This document shows positions 1 to 12,000 of a stretch of DNA of 64,000 bases, one piece after another. Numbering within the stretch: position 1 is the first letter of the stretch; every line of letters starts with the position of its first letter. The notes beneath the pieces are model-generated. The model was not told the DNA's origin and made no database searches. It saw nothing but the letters and a program-made list of their open reading frames with translations. This DNA is from Tubulanus polymorphus. Taxonomy: Eukaryota; Nemertea; Palaeonemertea; Tubulaniformes; Tubulanidae. The stretch spans positions 19,504,153 through 19,568,152 of the forward strand of contig NC_134028.1 in assembly GCF_964204645.1 (NCBI RefSeq), written 5' to 3'. Made by a program: the position numbers and the translations under genes.

Positions 1-96
1 TACACAATGTGCCGAAATTATGCCTGGGAAAAATTATCTGTTATCAATCGTCGATTAAGATAATACTCTGACCGTCATCTTTATATCATCATTCAG

Positions 97-976
97 CAGT
101 TCCTCGCTGCATCCGTATGGACGCTGGAACCGAAAATGGCAGAATTGCAGCGATTCAGAAGGCCTTTAGAGCAGAATATGATGACGAAACGTGCGTTCTT
201 GTGGGTAGATCTACGAGTAATCAGGTTCGTGGTGTCATTAATATGGGTAGATTTGGACAATCCCCATTTCTGCGCTAGAACCAACTTAAGATACTTCAAA
301 ACTCACCAATTATTTTATTTTTCTTTGTTTTTAGCGCATTGAACGATGGTGGCGAAGTCTTCGAAACGAAGTTGTTCAGTTTTGGATGAACGTTTTTAAA
401 GATATGGAGGAAAATGGAAGTCTATCTACCGCGGACGTTGTGCACATGTAGGTTAAATACCCGCCTTTAAAGCGCGTGGCGATTTTTTGTGATCCACGTA
501 GTAATTTCCCTTTCTCCAATATTTTTCAGTCAAACCTTAAGATACTGTTTTTTTGATTTGATAAATGCCGATCTTCAGGATTTCGTGCAGGAGTGGAATA
601 CACATGCCATCAGGCCTCAACGAAATGTGGATGTTCCACCCGGAAAACCTGATCTATTATACTTCTCGCCGGAATATTACGGTACGAAATACGCTGTATA
701 AAAATGAGCATAGGTTTCTAAGTTTACGATGTTTTTATCACTTCTTGATAATACGAAATAATATTTTCAGGCACGATAGACTACAAATTTCCAGTGGACG
801 CTGGACTACTTCCGCAAATTCGAGAGGAATTTTGTAGTAAGCCGAATGAATCGAGAGGCTGTGATCCGGACTTTTCAGCGATGTGTGATCTTATAACGAG
901 GCAGGGACAACAATCAAGACCGACATCAACCCCAGAAGCCGCTGCTTTGTATGACTGGCTATTAACTCAATTCTGA
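97..976 (+). CDS. 3' end of a gene with a retroviral-integrase-like core domain (4 exons seen)
   Basis: Four exons join in frame across GT-AG introns: 97-224, 335-447, 530-681 and 771-976, with the stop at 974-976. The splice phases agree at every junction. The first exon reads RMDAGTENG, and the second starts at RIERWWRSLRNEV. This is the Asp then Glu part of the rve-like core found in a family of intron-containing animal proteins (DxGTEN then RIERLWRDV), derived from a transposase or integrase. The third exon has the typical WNTHAIRPQRN stretch. The final exon encodes a non-conserved tail. The gene's 5' part, with the first catalytic Asp, lies before the window. Whether the enzyme is active or domesticated cannot be told from here. 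Confidence 0.72.
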
Positions 977-1394
977 GAGCATACATGTTAGAATCATTTT
1001 TATACGTATCTGTCCTGCACGGTTTATGTGTTGTCTGTTCATGATGTATTTCGAAGATTCAAATATATCTATGATACACGTTACGCGTTGAAAAGAATAT
1101 GATTGTAATTTTTCATGGATTCATGCGACTGTTTGGGCTTAGTTATACATCATACTAACACTACCCATGTTTTAATTCGCTATCCAACCCCATCTTAAGT
1201 AGGTGTCTCAGAAATAGAATACGCGTGCCATCAATTTACATGGAGAATTATCTGCGAAAGCGTACTCCAGTATCCGCTATTCTCAAAACGCTTCAGAATA
1301 AATTTGCGTATGGTTCAAAAAGATGTATTTTTGATTGAATTTATTTTGAGAAAGTTCTATGAAGCGGTTGTTTAAAAAGTGGTCTTATGGACAA

Positions 1395-1720
1395 GTCACA
1401 TATCTTTCATCCTCGCATGCCAGGGGTCTGGTATCGCACCCCGAACTCGTTTCCACCACCCCCTGGCCTCACGACGCGTGATTTCATTACTGGTTGAAAT
1501 ACCTCCTTGTACGTTGATTGGTCCATTTAACGGGAAAATCAACAGAAGCCTATAATATCGTTTGCTTAAAGCGCTGTGATTGGTACGACCGGATTCTGGT
1601 CGGCTAGTAACGACTCCAACGACTCGCGAGGTCAAGGGGTTCGGGGAACACGGCTTTAGCTTAGTGAATTCGATTCCCACGACAGGTGAAGATGCATACA
1701 TTGGAACCTCGTTACAACGA
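1395..1720 (+). repeat. Dispersed tRNA-like (SINE-like) repeat, copy 1
   Basis: This stretch has a second, diverged and inverted copy near 50860-51190. They share the 'accaggggtctggtatcgc' type start, the inverted 'gcctcacgacgcg' block, and an end holding a B-box-like GAATTCGATTCCC followed by CACGACAGGTGAAGATGC. The ORFs across it on both strands are by-products of the repeat. The tRNA origin is an inference from the B-box-like string only. Confidence 0.45.
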
Positions 1721-2579
1721 ACCTCTGGGGACCAGAAAATATTGTTCATTTTAACAGATATTTCGTCATATCCAGTGTGAAATTAATCAAATTGTCTAAT
1801 GTGGGACACAATCTTGTATTTGTTATGTCCGATGAATCGTTGTATCCCAGTTAGTTATAACGAGTTCCACTGTATCTCTATATGAATGTGCAATTTTGAC
1901 AGTATATAATTTAATCGTGTTCGAATACGTGCCAATGACACTTTCGTACTACGATATCATTTGCAGCTCGAGTGAAAGTGAGACACCATGAAAGAACGAA
2001 AACGCAATGAAGTGAAGATATTTGAATATTTTAATCGAAGTATCAAAGTTTCTCTTAAAAGCCTTAAAACATTATCTACGTTTTAATACCGTGTTGATAC
2101 AATATATCAATATGTACTTAAAGATGATTGTCTTACAATTTCGAGACAAAACATAACTTGACAGCAGAGAAGTGGCACCCCCAAATCGCCCTGTTTTCAA
2201 TACAAACAAAAAACGTATTTGGTCATGATTGATTCCCTAATTTGAAACGACAAATATAAGGAGCAAGTTTAACAGCTCTCGGTAAGGTTTGACTCGAGAG
2301 TCAAGTCGGTTTTTTTCAATATTTCCAATGCTTTAACTCTAGAGTCAAACTTAACCGAGAACTGTAGAACCTGGTCAAAATGCACTGCATGAATAATTAC
2401 TTCTATCATCAAAAAGATCGTCACTAAGTAATTCTATGATAAAAGAAACGACATCAGGGCTGGCAATATTAAAAATAAACACACCACTTTTGGCCTAAAC
2501 AAAAGAACTTAAACACGTTTTGATCCAACTTTGAAAATATGAAACTTACGTGGATTACGTCATTTCGTTTCTAGAATAA
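1721..2579. other. Intergenic, no gene seen; one imperfect hairpin
   Basis: No supported coding region. At about 2273-2366 an imperfect inverted repeat pairs CTCTCGGTAAGGTTTGACTC with a later GAGTCAAACTTAACCGAGA. It looks like a small foldback or MITE remnant. Confidence 0.5.
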
Positions 2580-5184
2580 TTTTATACGACGTCCATAACC
2601 CAAACATTGCTCTGGAGAATATTATCGAATTCTTGTTTCAGTTCGACGTATTCGTCATATGTTTCTGGTAACTCCAATATCTGGGCACATGTTCGAGCAA
2701 CTGGAGCTCGTTGGAGACCGTCTACCTTAGTAAAGGTCACGTCAATCTTTTGGCAGTTACAGATGTCAGAACCAGTACAATAGCGGAGGAACTTAGACAA
2801 CATGCTTTCATCCAATGATCTGACATATCTCTTCAGTAACGTAGCAACATTTGACTGAGGAGCTGACAAAACGTTTGGAAAAGAAAGTAATTCTACCACT
2901 TTGCGACAGGAGGGTTTAAGATCCGTACAAAGATCGAGGTACTGTTTATATGATATTGTTACATATTTCTGTATCATAGGTTTTATACAATCAACTATAA
3001 ATCTCGGCTTTTGCACCAATTCCTGGTGACTAATTTCCCGAATCAACATGGAGAAGTTCTCCTTCGTAGGAAGTTTCCGACATTCATATCCCCCCAGTAT
3101 GTCTATTATCTCTTCGACGTCATTTGCTTCATCATCGAAATTAGCCAATGCGCGTCGAAATACCAGCTCCTCAGACGGAGAAACATATTTCAGGAATGAT
3201 TCGACCAAGTCTACGCTATCATCCTGCTGGAAGAAAAATTCGGAAACAAATGGCTGCGCGAGGAATATTGGGAAATATGATGTTTCCTGAAATCCTTTAC
3301 TGATGATGCGTCCTACAGCCTCCCATTTCTCTGTGCCATAATCATGGCGTATGAGAGGGATCATCTGACTACTACCCGTCATACATTGCTTTCTAAATTC
3401 TGACCAAAATTCAGTAAGACACTCTCGAAAGACACCGTGTCCTTCTCCGGCTTCAACATTTCCATTAGGGAGTATCATTCGAGCATTTATTATTTTCCCC
3501 ATCACCGATGCATCACAAAAAGCGTTTATCATATCTTCGACCATGGCTGTTCTGCGAACCAGAAGGTTGTATTCTTCCCGTTCAATGCGATTAATCTCTT
3601 CTTGTGATAACTCGCCACTCGTCTGTACTCTGAATTGAATTGTAGGCGTATCAGGCTGTATCAATTCGAAATCATTAAAGTTGATATCTGCTATACCATC
3701 ACGGGAATGTGTATCATTTGCACCCGTATGTATGCCAACAGCACCGGTAGGCACATAACCAGACTGAATCCCGGCCGCAAATGGAGTTGAAAGTGTATGG
3801 GCAGATTGGGTATGCGTAGTTAAAACGATAGGTTGAATATCACTACTAGCCGAAATTGTAGATGAGGCTGCTGGCGTAAACGACAATGCCGGTTGCATCA
3901 ACGAAAACATAGGTAAAGTTGACTCAGAAATCGGTGGCTGGTGGGTATTAGCAAGAAAGGATGACATGGATGGCAAGGATGTTTCATCATCACTATCGTC
4001 AACTAAAACAGTTGTGTGAAGATAGAGCCTAATAGGGTTTGTTTTATGTGCTGCGATGTAGGCCTCTAGACCAAAAACATTACCACACTCAAGATAATCA
4101 CATAACCGATTACCATTGAAATTTGCTAAGTAATAGCTCACATCATTGATTTTTAGGTTCATCGCATTCGATTTGCCGTCTGGAAAAAATAGGTTTAAGA
4201 ACTCCATGGTTAAGGCCGACAAGTTCATTTCTTTTTTCAGGTCCAAAGTGTGTGTCCCCCCACCCTTGCTTGCAGTAACTAGTACAAAGGTCCCGCTTTT
4301 GATGGCGTGTTTCCAACCTAGTTTTATTCGTCGTATATCTTTCTCTGCATTTTTTGTCGTCATTGATTTCTTGGTGCCGGCCTTACGTTTTTGAAATTGC
4401 GTTCTCAACCTGCACAAAACACTAGATGATCCTGAAAATGAAATAATAAAGGAAAGTGTTATATATTTCAAGTAAACAATTTACAAATTTGTAAAAAGAT
4501 CCATTGATCGCAGACCCGTCGTAAGTCGAATCGCAAGGATAGAACAAGTTCTATTTCAGCGATGAGTTATGCGTCAAATGACCTTTGGACTCGGCGATGA
4601 TTGAATCGTTGTCGATCTGACTGTGACAAACGAATCGCCAATCGGCGGTCACGTGTTTACTACCGCTGTTTTTACGACGAGATGGTCGTCGTAAGTCGAC
4701 CTCAGCTTAGCTTAATCACGAGAAATAGGCACAAGCCTGCATAACCTCTCTAAAAGTATAACCCTCTGATAGCACAATCTCATGGACAGAATTGAATTAG
4801 CGTAACGGTCAGTGACAACGGTCATGAAAGTTGGAATTAAGCACGTGATTTATCTTAAAACTCAAATTATTACCTGCACTAGACACATTTTCATCTTCTT
4901 TAGGCTGAGAATTTACTATCCTACACCTATTCCTTAGCCGGACTCTATCCCCGATAGCTGTAACTCCTGCTGCTTCAAAATCACTATCTGTCATGGTCGT
5001 GACGTCACTAACACCTATCTGGATGAGAAATTAAAATATGATACATTTTCAGAAGTTATGGCCCTATAGCATTACCAATCGGGGCAAGTCTGTGTATACA
5101 TAAAGTATTGAAACACGGTACCTTATTTTCGAGAAACTTTGCAATGTATTGGCCTAATCCCAATTCTAGGAGTATGTTGTCCAT
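2580..5184 (-). CDS. SAM domain plus HECT-like E3 ubiquitin ligase gene (3 exons seen)
   Basis: Three exons on the minus strand join in phase: 5184-5122, 5018-4874 and 4431-2580. The first two encode a SAM-like helical domain (start MDNILLELGLGQYIAKFLENK; next exon ends the fold with the GVTAIGDRVRLRNRC stretch). The long last exon holds a Ser/Thr-rich linker and a HECT-type C-terminal region. It ends with the C-lobe motif ARTCAQILELPETYDEY, in which the Cys at about 35 residues from the end matches the thioester-forming Cys of HECT ligases. The upstream conserved part begins near GKIINARMILPNG. An acceptor site sits directly before the first ATG, so more upstream exons are possible. The likely role is substrate ubiquitination. 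Such SAM-HECT genes are often expanded in marine invertebrates. Confidence 0.72.
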
Positions 5185-5865
5185 CTGTAAAGAAGACATT
5201 TACGAATTAACGCCATTGAATGATTATAATTCATTAGTTTTCACTAATGCAGACCGAGCAAAATAATCGTCGCTTACAATGATTAGGCAGTACGAGAGAA
5301 ACGGCTCACGTCGAAAACTTAGAATACTACCAGTACGTGTTATATTGCCTGCGCATACCAGAGAACGACATCGGTTTTTTTAATATGTTTTCAGCGGCCG
5401 AAAATCAATCGATTTTTAAAATATATTGGCATATTAAAGAACAAAGTTTATGAATAGGCCTATGTGAGCTAAGCAATGCGAGGCAATGTATAGGATTTAA
5501 ATGATACCAGGGGCTGATCCAGCATTTTTTAAGGAGTGGGGGTCGAGGGGGTACGGTGGTGCTCTGCTGGTCATCCCGAGAAATCTTAAAAACTTAGTCC
5601 CATTTTCATGAATTGTAAGCGTTTTTAGGCGCTACTTGATCATCTCATACATTTAAGATGTAGGCCTAACATGTCTACTTTGAAAAGTAGTTTTCCAAGT
5701 GAAAGGGGTTCTCGAGGACCCAAAGCAACCCCTGCATTTAACCCTGAATAGGCTACATACCTGTTCGTTAGTCCGTTAATGTATACACCACCACCATCGA
5801 CAACGATATGTATTATCACGTATACCTAGATCCGACTCGTAACAAAATCGAAGGGAGACGAATCG
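5185..5865. other. Intergenic, no gene seen
   Basis: No supported gene. Flanks the SAM-HECT gene on its 5' side, so its promoter may lie here. No TATA or CpG-rich core was recognised. Confidence 0.5.
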
Positions 5866-6806
5866 GATTTTCAAAGAAAGTTCGACGTTTTTCGCTGTTT
5901 GGCGGGGGGCGCCAAAACGAAAGTTCATTTTGGCGGGGGCGCCAAAATGAAAGTTCGTTTTGGCGGGGGCGCCAAAACGGAATATTCTCCGTTTTGGCGC
6001 GCCAAAACGAACTTTTAGAGAAATTTCGACGCTTTTCGTTGTTTTGGCGGGGGCGCCAAAATGAAAGTTCGTTTTGGCGGGGGCGCCAAAACGGAATATT
6101 CTCCGTTTTGGCGCGCCAAAACGAACTTTTAGAGAAATTTCGACGTTTTTCGTTGTTTTGGCGGGGGCGCCAAAACGAAAGTTCGTTTTGGCGGGGGCGC
6201 CAAAATGAAAGTTCGTTTTGGCGGGGGCGCCAAAACGGAATATTCTCCGTTTTGGCGCGCCAAAACGAACTTTTAGAGAAATTTCGACGTTTTTCGTTGT
6301 TTTGGCGGGGGCGCCAAAACGGAATTTTCTTTGTTTTGGCGCGCCAAAACGAACTTTTAGAGAAATTTCGACGTTTTTCGTTGTTTTGGCGGGGGCGCCA
6401 AAACGAAAGTTCGTTTTGGCGGGGGCGCCAAAATGAAAGTTCGTTTTGGCGGGGGCGCCAAAACGGAATTTTCTTTGTTTTGGCGCGCCAAAACGAACTT
6501 TTAGAGAAATTTCGACGTTTTTCGTTGTTTTGGTGGGGGCGCCAAAACGAAAGTTCGTTTTGGCGGGGGCGCCAAAATGAAAGTTCGTTTTGGCGGGGGC
6601 GCCAAAACGGAATTTTCTTTGTTTTGGCGCGCCAAAACGAACTTTTAGAGAAATTTCGACGTTTTTCGTTGTTTTGGCGGGGGCGCCAAAACGAAAGTTC
6701 GTTTTGGCGGGGGCGCCAAAATGAAAGTTCGTTTTGGCGGGGGCGCCAAAACGGAATATTCTCCGTTTTGGCGCGCCAAAACGAACTTTTAGAGAAATTT
6801 CGACGA
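5866..6806. repeat. Palindrome-rich minisatellite (GGCGGGGGCGCC / GGCGCGCC units)
   Basis: About 940 bp of tandem higher-order repeats. Each larger unit has one to three short blocks (GGCGGGGGCGCCAAAAYGAA plus AGTTCGTTTT). It then has a block holding the palindrome TTTTGGCGCGCCAAAACG, followed by a TTAGAGAAATTTCGACG spacer. About six larger units are visible. Both strands stay open for more than 350 codons only because the unit lengths are multiples of three with no stop. The predicted RQNESSFWRG-type proteins are therefore artefacts. The same words recur in the foldback element at 26421-26978. Confidence 0.85.
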
Positions 6807-8199
6807 ACTTTCATTTTCGACTGCCGACATTCCCAAAGCAGCCACTCAAAGCGCAGTTTCCCATAATGACGTAAAAAGCGCTGGCATTCCCAAAACAATC
6901 AATCAGAGCGTGGACGGATTTTCCATAATCACGTCAGCGCTCGACATAGCAGTGCTGTGCCGACAATATGTGCCATAGTCTAGCTATAGTCTTTCAAGGA
7001 ATCCTGTCAATTTTTTTAAAAATCAAATGACGGAAATATTGGACAGCGTATTAAACTTAATCTAACATTCGATAGTACAAGTAAGTTGTATATGGCGAAA
7101 AGTGTAGACATTATGTTGTTACGGAGAAAACTGAACGGTAAGAATTTGAATGACCTAGAAGACAACATGACGTCATTTGAACAGGATAACAATTGGTCGT
7201 TCACTACGTGAACCGACGAGTACACAAAAAGTACACCAAACTATAAAATGAACTTAACGTTTTTCTATTGACCTATGGAGTACGACAGGACAATGCGGGC
7301 GATGAATGTTCAATCAGGACAAATTGTGCTTGAAAGCTACGTCTAAATATGAGAATCATTACGTGCTTTTGCATTTGAATACATGACCAGACCTTCGACT
7401 GACAATTCGTTGAGCCCGTGGAAAGCAATTTTGTATAATACCGCATGTCCTAAATGGCTAATTTACTAAAAATTGATACCACTATTCGACTATAAACCTG
7501 CTTCACAGCCCATTCGATCAATTAATCTCTCAGGATTGAGCATAAAACCTGGACGTTTAGTCACCAGTTGGACTGTTTGTAGTTGGTAAATTATTCTGGA
7601 CATACGTATACATCATCTCTTGATCAACAGAAAAACCGCCGTCACCGAGAATACGCATATCCAAGAGTCAGGTGAATGACTATTATGACAAGAATATTTT
7701 TTCAAAAAAGAAATCTATCAGAAAAAGGCTGTTGAAAGTACATTAGAAGTAGATTGTAACGCCACTTAAGGACCAATGGAAAATATGGCGTTATAACAAA
7801 TTTGAATTGTAAAGAATTGTATTTCCATTGAATTTGAGTAAGATTGAGCAAATTCGTTCTGAAAAATCTTGGCTTTAAGTGAGCAGTGGCATCATAAAGG
7901 ATGCAGCTTTATAACATACTTCGAATGTAATAGAAAACCCTATCTACGTACATACAAATATAAAGCGACTAAAAAGGAAATTTATCAATCAAGAATTAAC
8001 TCAATTTGTATACGTCTACCGGTCTATTTGGGGTTTAATCTTATCAATGCCTATTAAATCATAAAATTGCTTATTGCATATCGGAATTAGGTGTTTCGTT
8101 ACGTTTTGCCTTGCTACCCCACTATACATATTGTATATCATTCCCATTTAATCAACTTAAGCTCGAATAGATTGTGAAATATGCAAAAACACTCGTAGG
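6807..8199. other. Intergenic, no gene seen
   Basis: At 6827-6950 two diverged copies of a short unit (CATTCCCAAA ... CCATAATSACGT) follow the minisatellite. The rest, to 8199, shows short shadow ORFs only. Confidence 0.45.
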
Positions 8200-8347
8200 A
8201 GTAATAGGGTATATGACTTTTCATACCAGAGGTCGAGATGTCGAGCACGTAAAAATAGAAATAAATTCTCACACGCTCGAATTTATCTTTACTTTTACTC
8301 ACTCGCCCCCTCAACTTCTGATATGAAAAGACATGTACCCTATTATT
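8200..8347. repeat. Palindromic Polinton-type terminus (locus 1)
   Basis: A 148-bp imperfect palindrome. It starts AGTAATAGGGTATATGAC and ends as its near reverse complement at TATTATT. The arms contain TTTCATACCAGAGGTCGA and its partner. The arm is clearly related to the Polinton TIR at 29729 (CCAGAGTACGAG followed by CGAGCTTGCAAAAA) and to palindromes at 14880-15029 and 29084-29236. No 6-bp duplication is seen around it, so it is probably one end of a truncated element. Confidence 0.6.
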
Positions 8348-8466
8348 CTGATAATTTCATATATATATGAACATAATATATTAAATGAATATCATATATG
8401 AAAATCAATTATATAGATTTCGAATAAAAACATATGTAAAATAAATGGTAGAATTAAAAGAATATA
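8348..8466 (+). pseudogene. Start of a Polinton minor-capsid-like gene, truncated
   Basis: Directly inside the palindromic terminus, an AT-rich stretch leads to AAAATAAATGG. The ATG at 8444 opens MVELKEY, the same first seven residues as the minor-capsid-like gene at 44984-45747. The match ends after about 20 bases, so only the first codons of this gene survive. Confidence 0.45.
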
Positions 8467-8954
8467 ACAAGCGCATAAAAGATCCCATATGGTCTCTACG
8501 GGCACGGGTGATCACACCACATAATAGGCCACTTTAAAATGATCGTACTCAATTCACGTGCAATGAATTATTAAGTTGGAAAATCTACGTTTTAAAATCA
8601 CCCGGCTTTCCAGTACTAGTAATGCTTAAATTGTTATCATACCATTAATTGAAAAACGAGATAGTCGTTAATGATTTAAAGTAGGACATATAGATGGGAT
8701 GATATCTAAAATAATGCAATTATCATTTTGTATCAGAAAGTACAGTTTGGCGTAATTCTGGATATATCTCGTCCACTAAGTACGTACATTTTCTAAGAGA
8801 CTCCCTACAGAAAAGTACGTCCATTTTCTTTCACACCTCTCCCCGTTCGAAATTTAGTACAATATTTGTTATCTCCCTCCCCTGGAAATCGTTACGTATA
8901 CTAATTGAACGTTCATCCTCGAAGTTTGTAAATCCCCTGATTTTCTTTTGTTGT

Positions 8955-8970
8955 TATGTATATAAGGCGA
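8955..8970 (+). promoter_or_regulatory. TATA-box promoter of the discoidin gene
   Basis: GTATATAAGGCG lies about 105 bp before the start codon at 9069. A start of transcription about 30 bp downstream, near CTCCAGCACTG, would leave a short 5' leader. Confidence 0.5.
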
Positions 8971-9068
8971 GTCTCCAGCACTGAACAAACTATGTCGTCA
9001 CGTTCACGTGCAACTACTCTGTTCTGCTCATAAAAAATGTTCATTTCTATTTTCAATGAATGCAGAAA

Positions 9069-12000
9069 ATGGCGAGCTCAGTCGTTGAAGTGTTTACTGC
9101 AGCTGTGATTATTTCAATGCTATTCCAGTCATCACAAGGTCAGTATACAACGAAAGCCTGAATTTCCGTTCACATTCACTTCTTATTGCAATTATCGTTT
9201 ATAATAATCTTAATTATCATTGATGGATTTATCATCATTTCTTAAACCTTGAAACCAAGCGGACAGAACGTCCAGTGTCTGTACAGCCTTTCATGGCTTT
9301 CAGCAGGGTCCTAATACACTTCATATTTCTATGATCCATTTACGTAACCTAATTCAATGATGATATTATAATTTCAAGACAAATTTAATGATTCTTTTTA
9401 ATACAATTCAATAAATACAATACAAATGGTGTTTTTAGTTTCAGCCAACGATGTGCAATGCTCAAATATGATCGATCTGTTAAAATCAATCCCATTGTCG
9501 AACATAAGAATGTCTCATCACGCCTTAGACGATCATTTCGACATAACTGATGCCTTAGAGGTAGGCTTAAAGGGCCAGGGTGTAAAATTCTGGTCAATTT
9601 ATTCTTTGTACAATCGTAAACAGACAATTCAGAAAAACGCTTTCTCATTATCGACAATTGATTGAGATCACTACTACTAGATAAACCTTCTGCTATTTCG
9701 GGACCCTATCGTTAATCATCGTGAATATTTGGATTTTCTGCTACTTTGCAGAAGGCTATTGTTATTTTATTCATGATAACTTTTTCCGCCCCTTCCAGCC
9801 AGTCAGTGTTCATAAAGTGTTTATCGCCTATCGAACCGACTACTATCAAAATCGCCTATCAAACCGACTACTTACAGCTACTAACGCAATGAATAATCCG
9901 CTGGCATACGTCATATCTCTAATATATGTACATTCCTTCTTATTTAAGTCGTTGAATAATACATTGTTTTACATTGTTAATGATGAATCATGAATAAATG
10001 GCATAATATCAATCGATAATATTTTGAATTTCAGTATATCAGTTATTGAATTGAATTGACCAACAACCAGTCTAGCTCAGATATATAGCGCTGAAAAATA
10101 TCAGGACATGTAAATTTATCAAACAGAAAATTAATAAAAATAAATAAAATAAATGCCAAAATTCACGATTGTAATTTTGAAGTAACGATATTGATCATGT
10201 AGTACACATCGAATCCCACAGAACCCTTCTTTAAATAACGCATAATATAGTTATCAATGTATACACATTATTGTACGGCGTCAAAAATCCGAATGATATG
10301 TAGAAATCATCGTGCGACGGCGAATTTATTTTTCACAAGTGACCAGCGCATGCGCAGTAATGAAATGGCTACCGGTATTGGATGATGCCAATCTTGATTG
10401 TCGATAGAAAATGGCGGCTTTTTAAATAGTCGTTCTATAGAGCGTCCAGAGCGTAAGGTTATGTTTACAGAGTCCAACGGGTCAGAGTTAAGTTAGGATT
10501 AGAGTAGGCTTAGGTTTAGGATTAGGGTTTTAAGGGGAAAGAACAATAGGTAAATATGTAAAAATAGGTAAACATGTAAATATAATAAAAATTGCTTAGC
10601 CGGTACTCGAGCAGTGCGTGCATGTTCAAATCCCATCTTTTGAAATCAACATCGAATTTTCTAAGACGACTAAACATACTAAAAAACTCATAAAGGTAAT
10701 TATCTAAGAGAGTTCATGTAAACATCGAGAGTTCCTGTTAATATATTGATTGAACTGCTGAAAAGTGAACTATTGTTCCGTTGACTCCTAGATGAATACA
10801 GCAGTAATAGCTGCTGTAAGTTTTTGATGGATATCCAATGCATATATATTCTGAATTCTAATTTGAAGTACATTACTTATTGCTGTCATAGAACTAGGCG
10901 TTTTTAGAAATTACAATTTTGGTTGACCTATGCATTAGTAGGCCTTCGTAACTTGCGTTTTGTTTTCTTGAGGTAATGATGGGCAATTCATCGATCGATT
11001 TTCAGTTCAACTCATGCAGTGAATCCAACGGTGCATCTAAACAATAGTTGACAAAACAATTTGACTAATAAAAAGTTTCATTTTTGATGCAGTAATTGTT
11101 TATTTCCTTCTTTTTTCTTTATTCTTTATTAATGTTATGGTTTACGTCTAGCAAAATATATGGTCTGCGCATGCGCCGGTCTCTTGTGAAAAATAAATTC
11201 GCCGTGCGACGAGTTAATTCCCTACAAACTTTACCCGACGACCTTGAGATATGTCCCATGTATTAGTAAAATAGGACTGCTCCGGAAATGTCAAATCAGG
11301 ACAGTGTCTAAGTAACATTGCCAAAATTCAACTCTATTTATATTATCAGGTTCGAATCCCAGCAATATGTTTTTTCCAGTTTCCATAATTCCCTTCAATT
11401 TGTTTGCGGTTGTTGCAGAAACCGTTTTCTCGCTGTTTGTCGCTGTATTCATTGTTATTATTACAGGGCAAAGACCATTATGACAACACAGCCGAGCGCT
11501 TATATCTGGACGATCCGTTTGGTTGGCACACTTATTCCACTGACGTTTGGGTCGAACTTGACTTCGGGAAAACGGTTGAAATCAATGATATCGTCACGAG
11601 GGGCACCGTGCATCATCTCGGAAAGTTTTGGGTTCAGGAATATCGTCTGAAATACAAGGACAGAGGCGATAGTTGGTATTACGTCACGAATGAAGATGGT
11701 AGTCCCAAGGTAAAGATGGTGGCTATTATTTGCGCAAAAGCTATTGTGAAACTGCGAATGAATGGGGAACTGCAATTATACTATAGTTTTCCTGCCAGAT
11801 GGCGTGATGAGCAGTCTTACGTTATCAGAATGAGTTCATTATCGATTTAAACTAGACTCCTGAATCCACATATTATCACAGTACTGGTACACACATACAC
11901 ACCAAATACACTTTTGATTCATTTTTCTAGTCAGTTATACGGGATATCGGCAAATTAAAGTTCTTGAATTACTCGTTTGATGGCGCTAGTCAGAACCGGA

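Noticed and set aside
5808-6898. Two long antisense ORFs (352 and 360 codons)
   Set aside because: They are translations of the tandem repeat, with the same short peptide repeated. Unit lengths divisible by three explain the open frames.
10490-10545. Telomere-like TTAGGG words
   Set aside because: Only a few irregular copies (TTAGGATTAGAGTAGGCTTAGG). Not a telomeric array.
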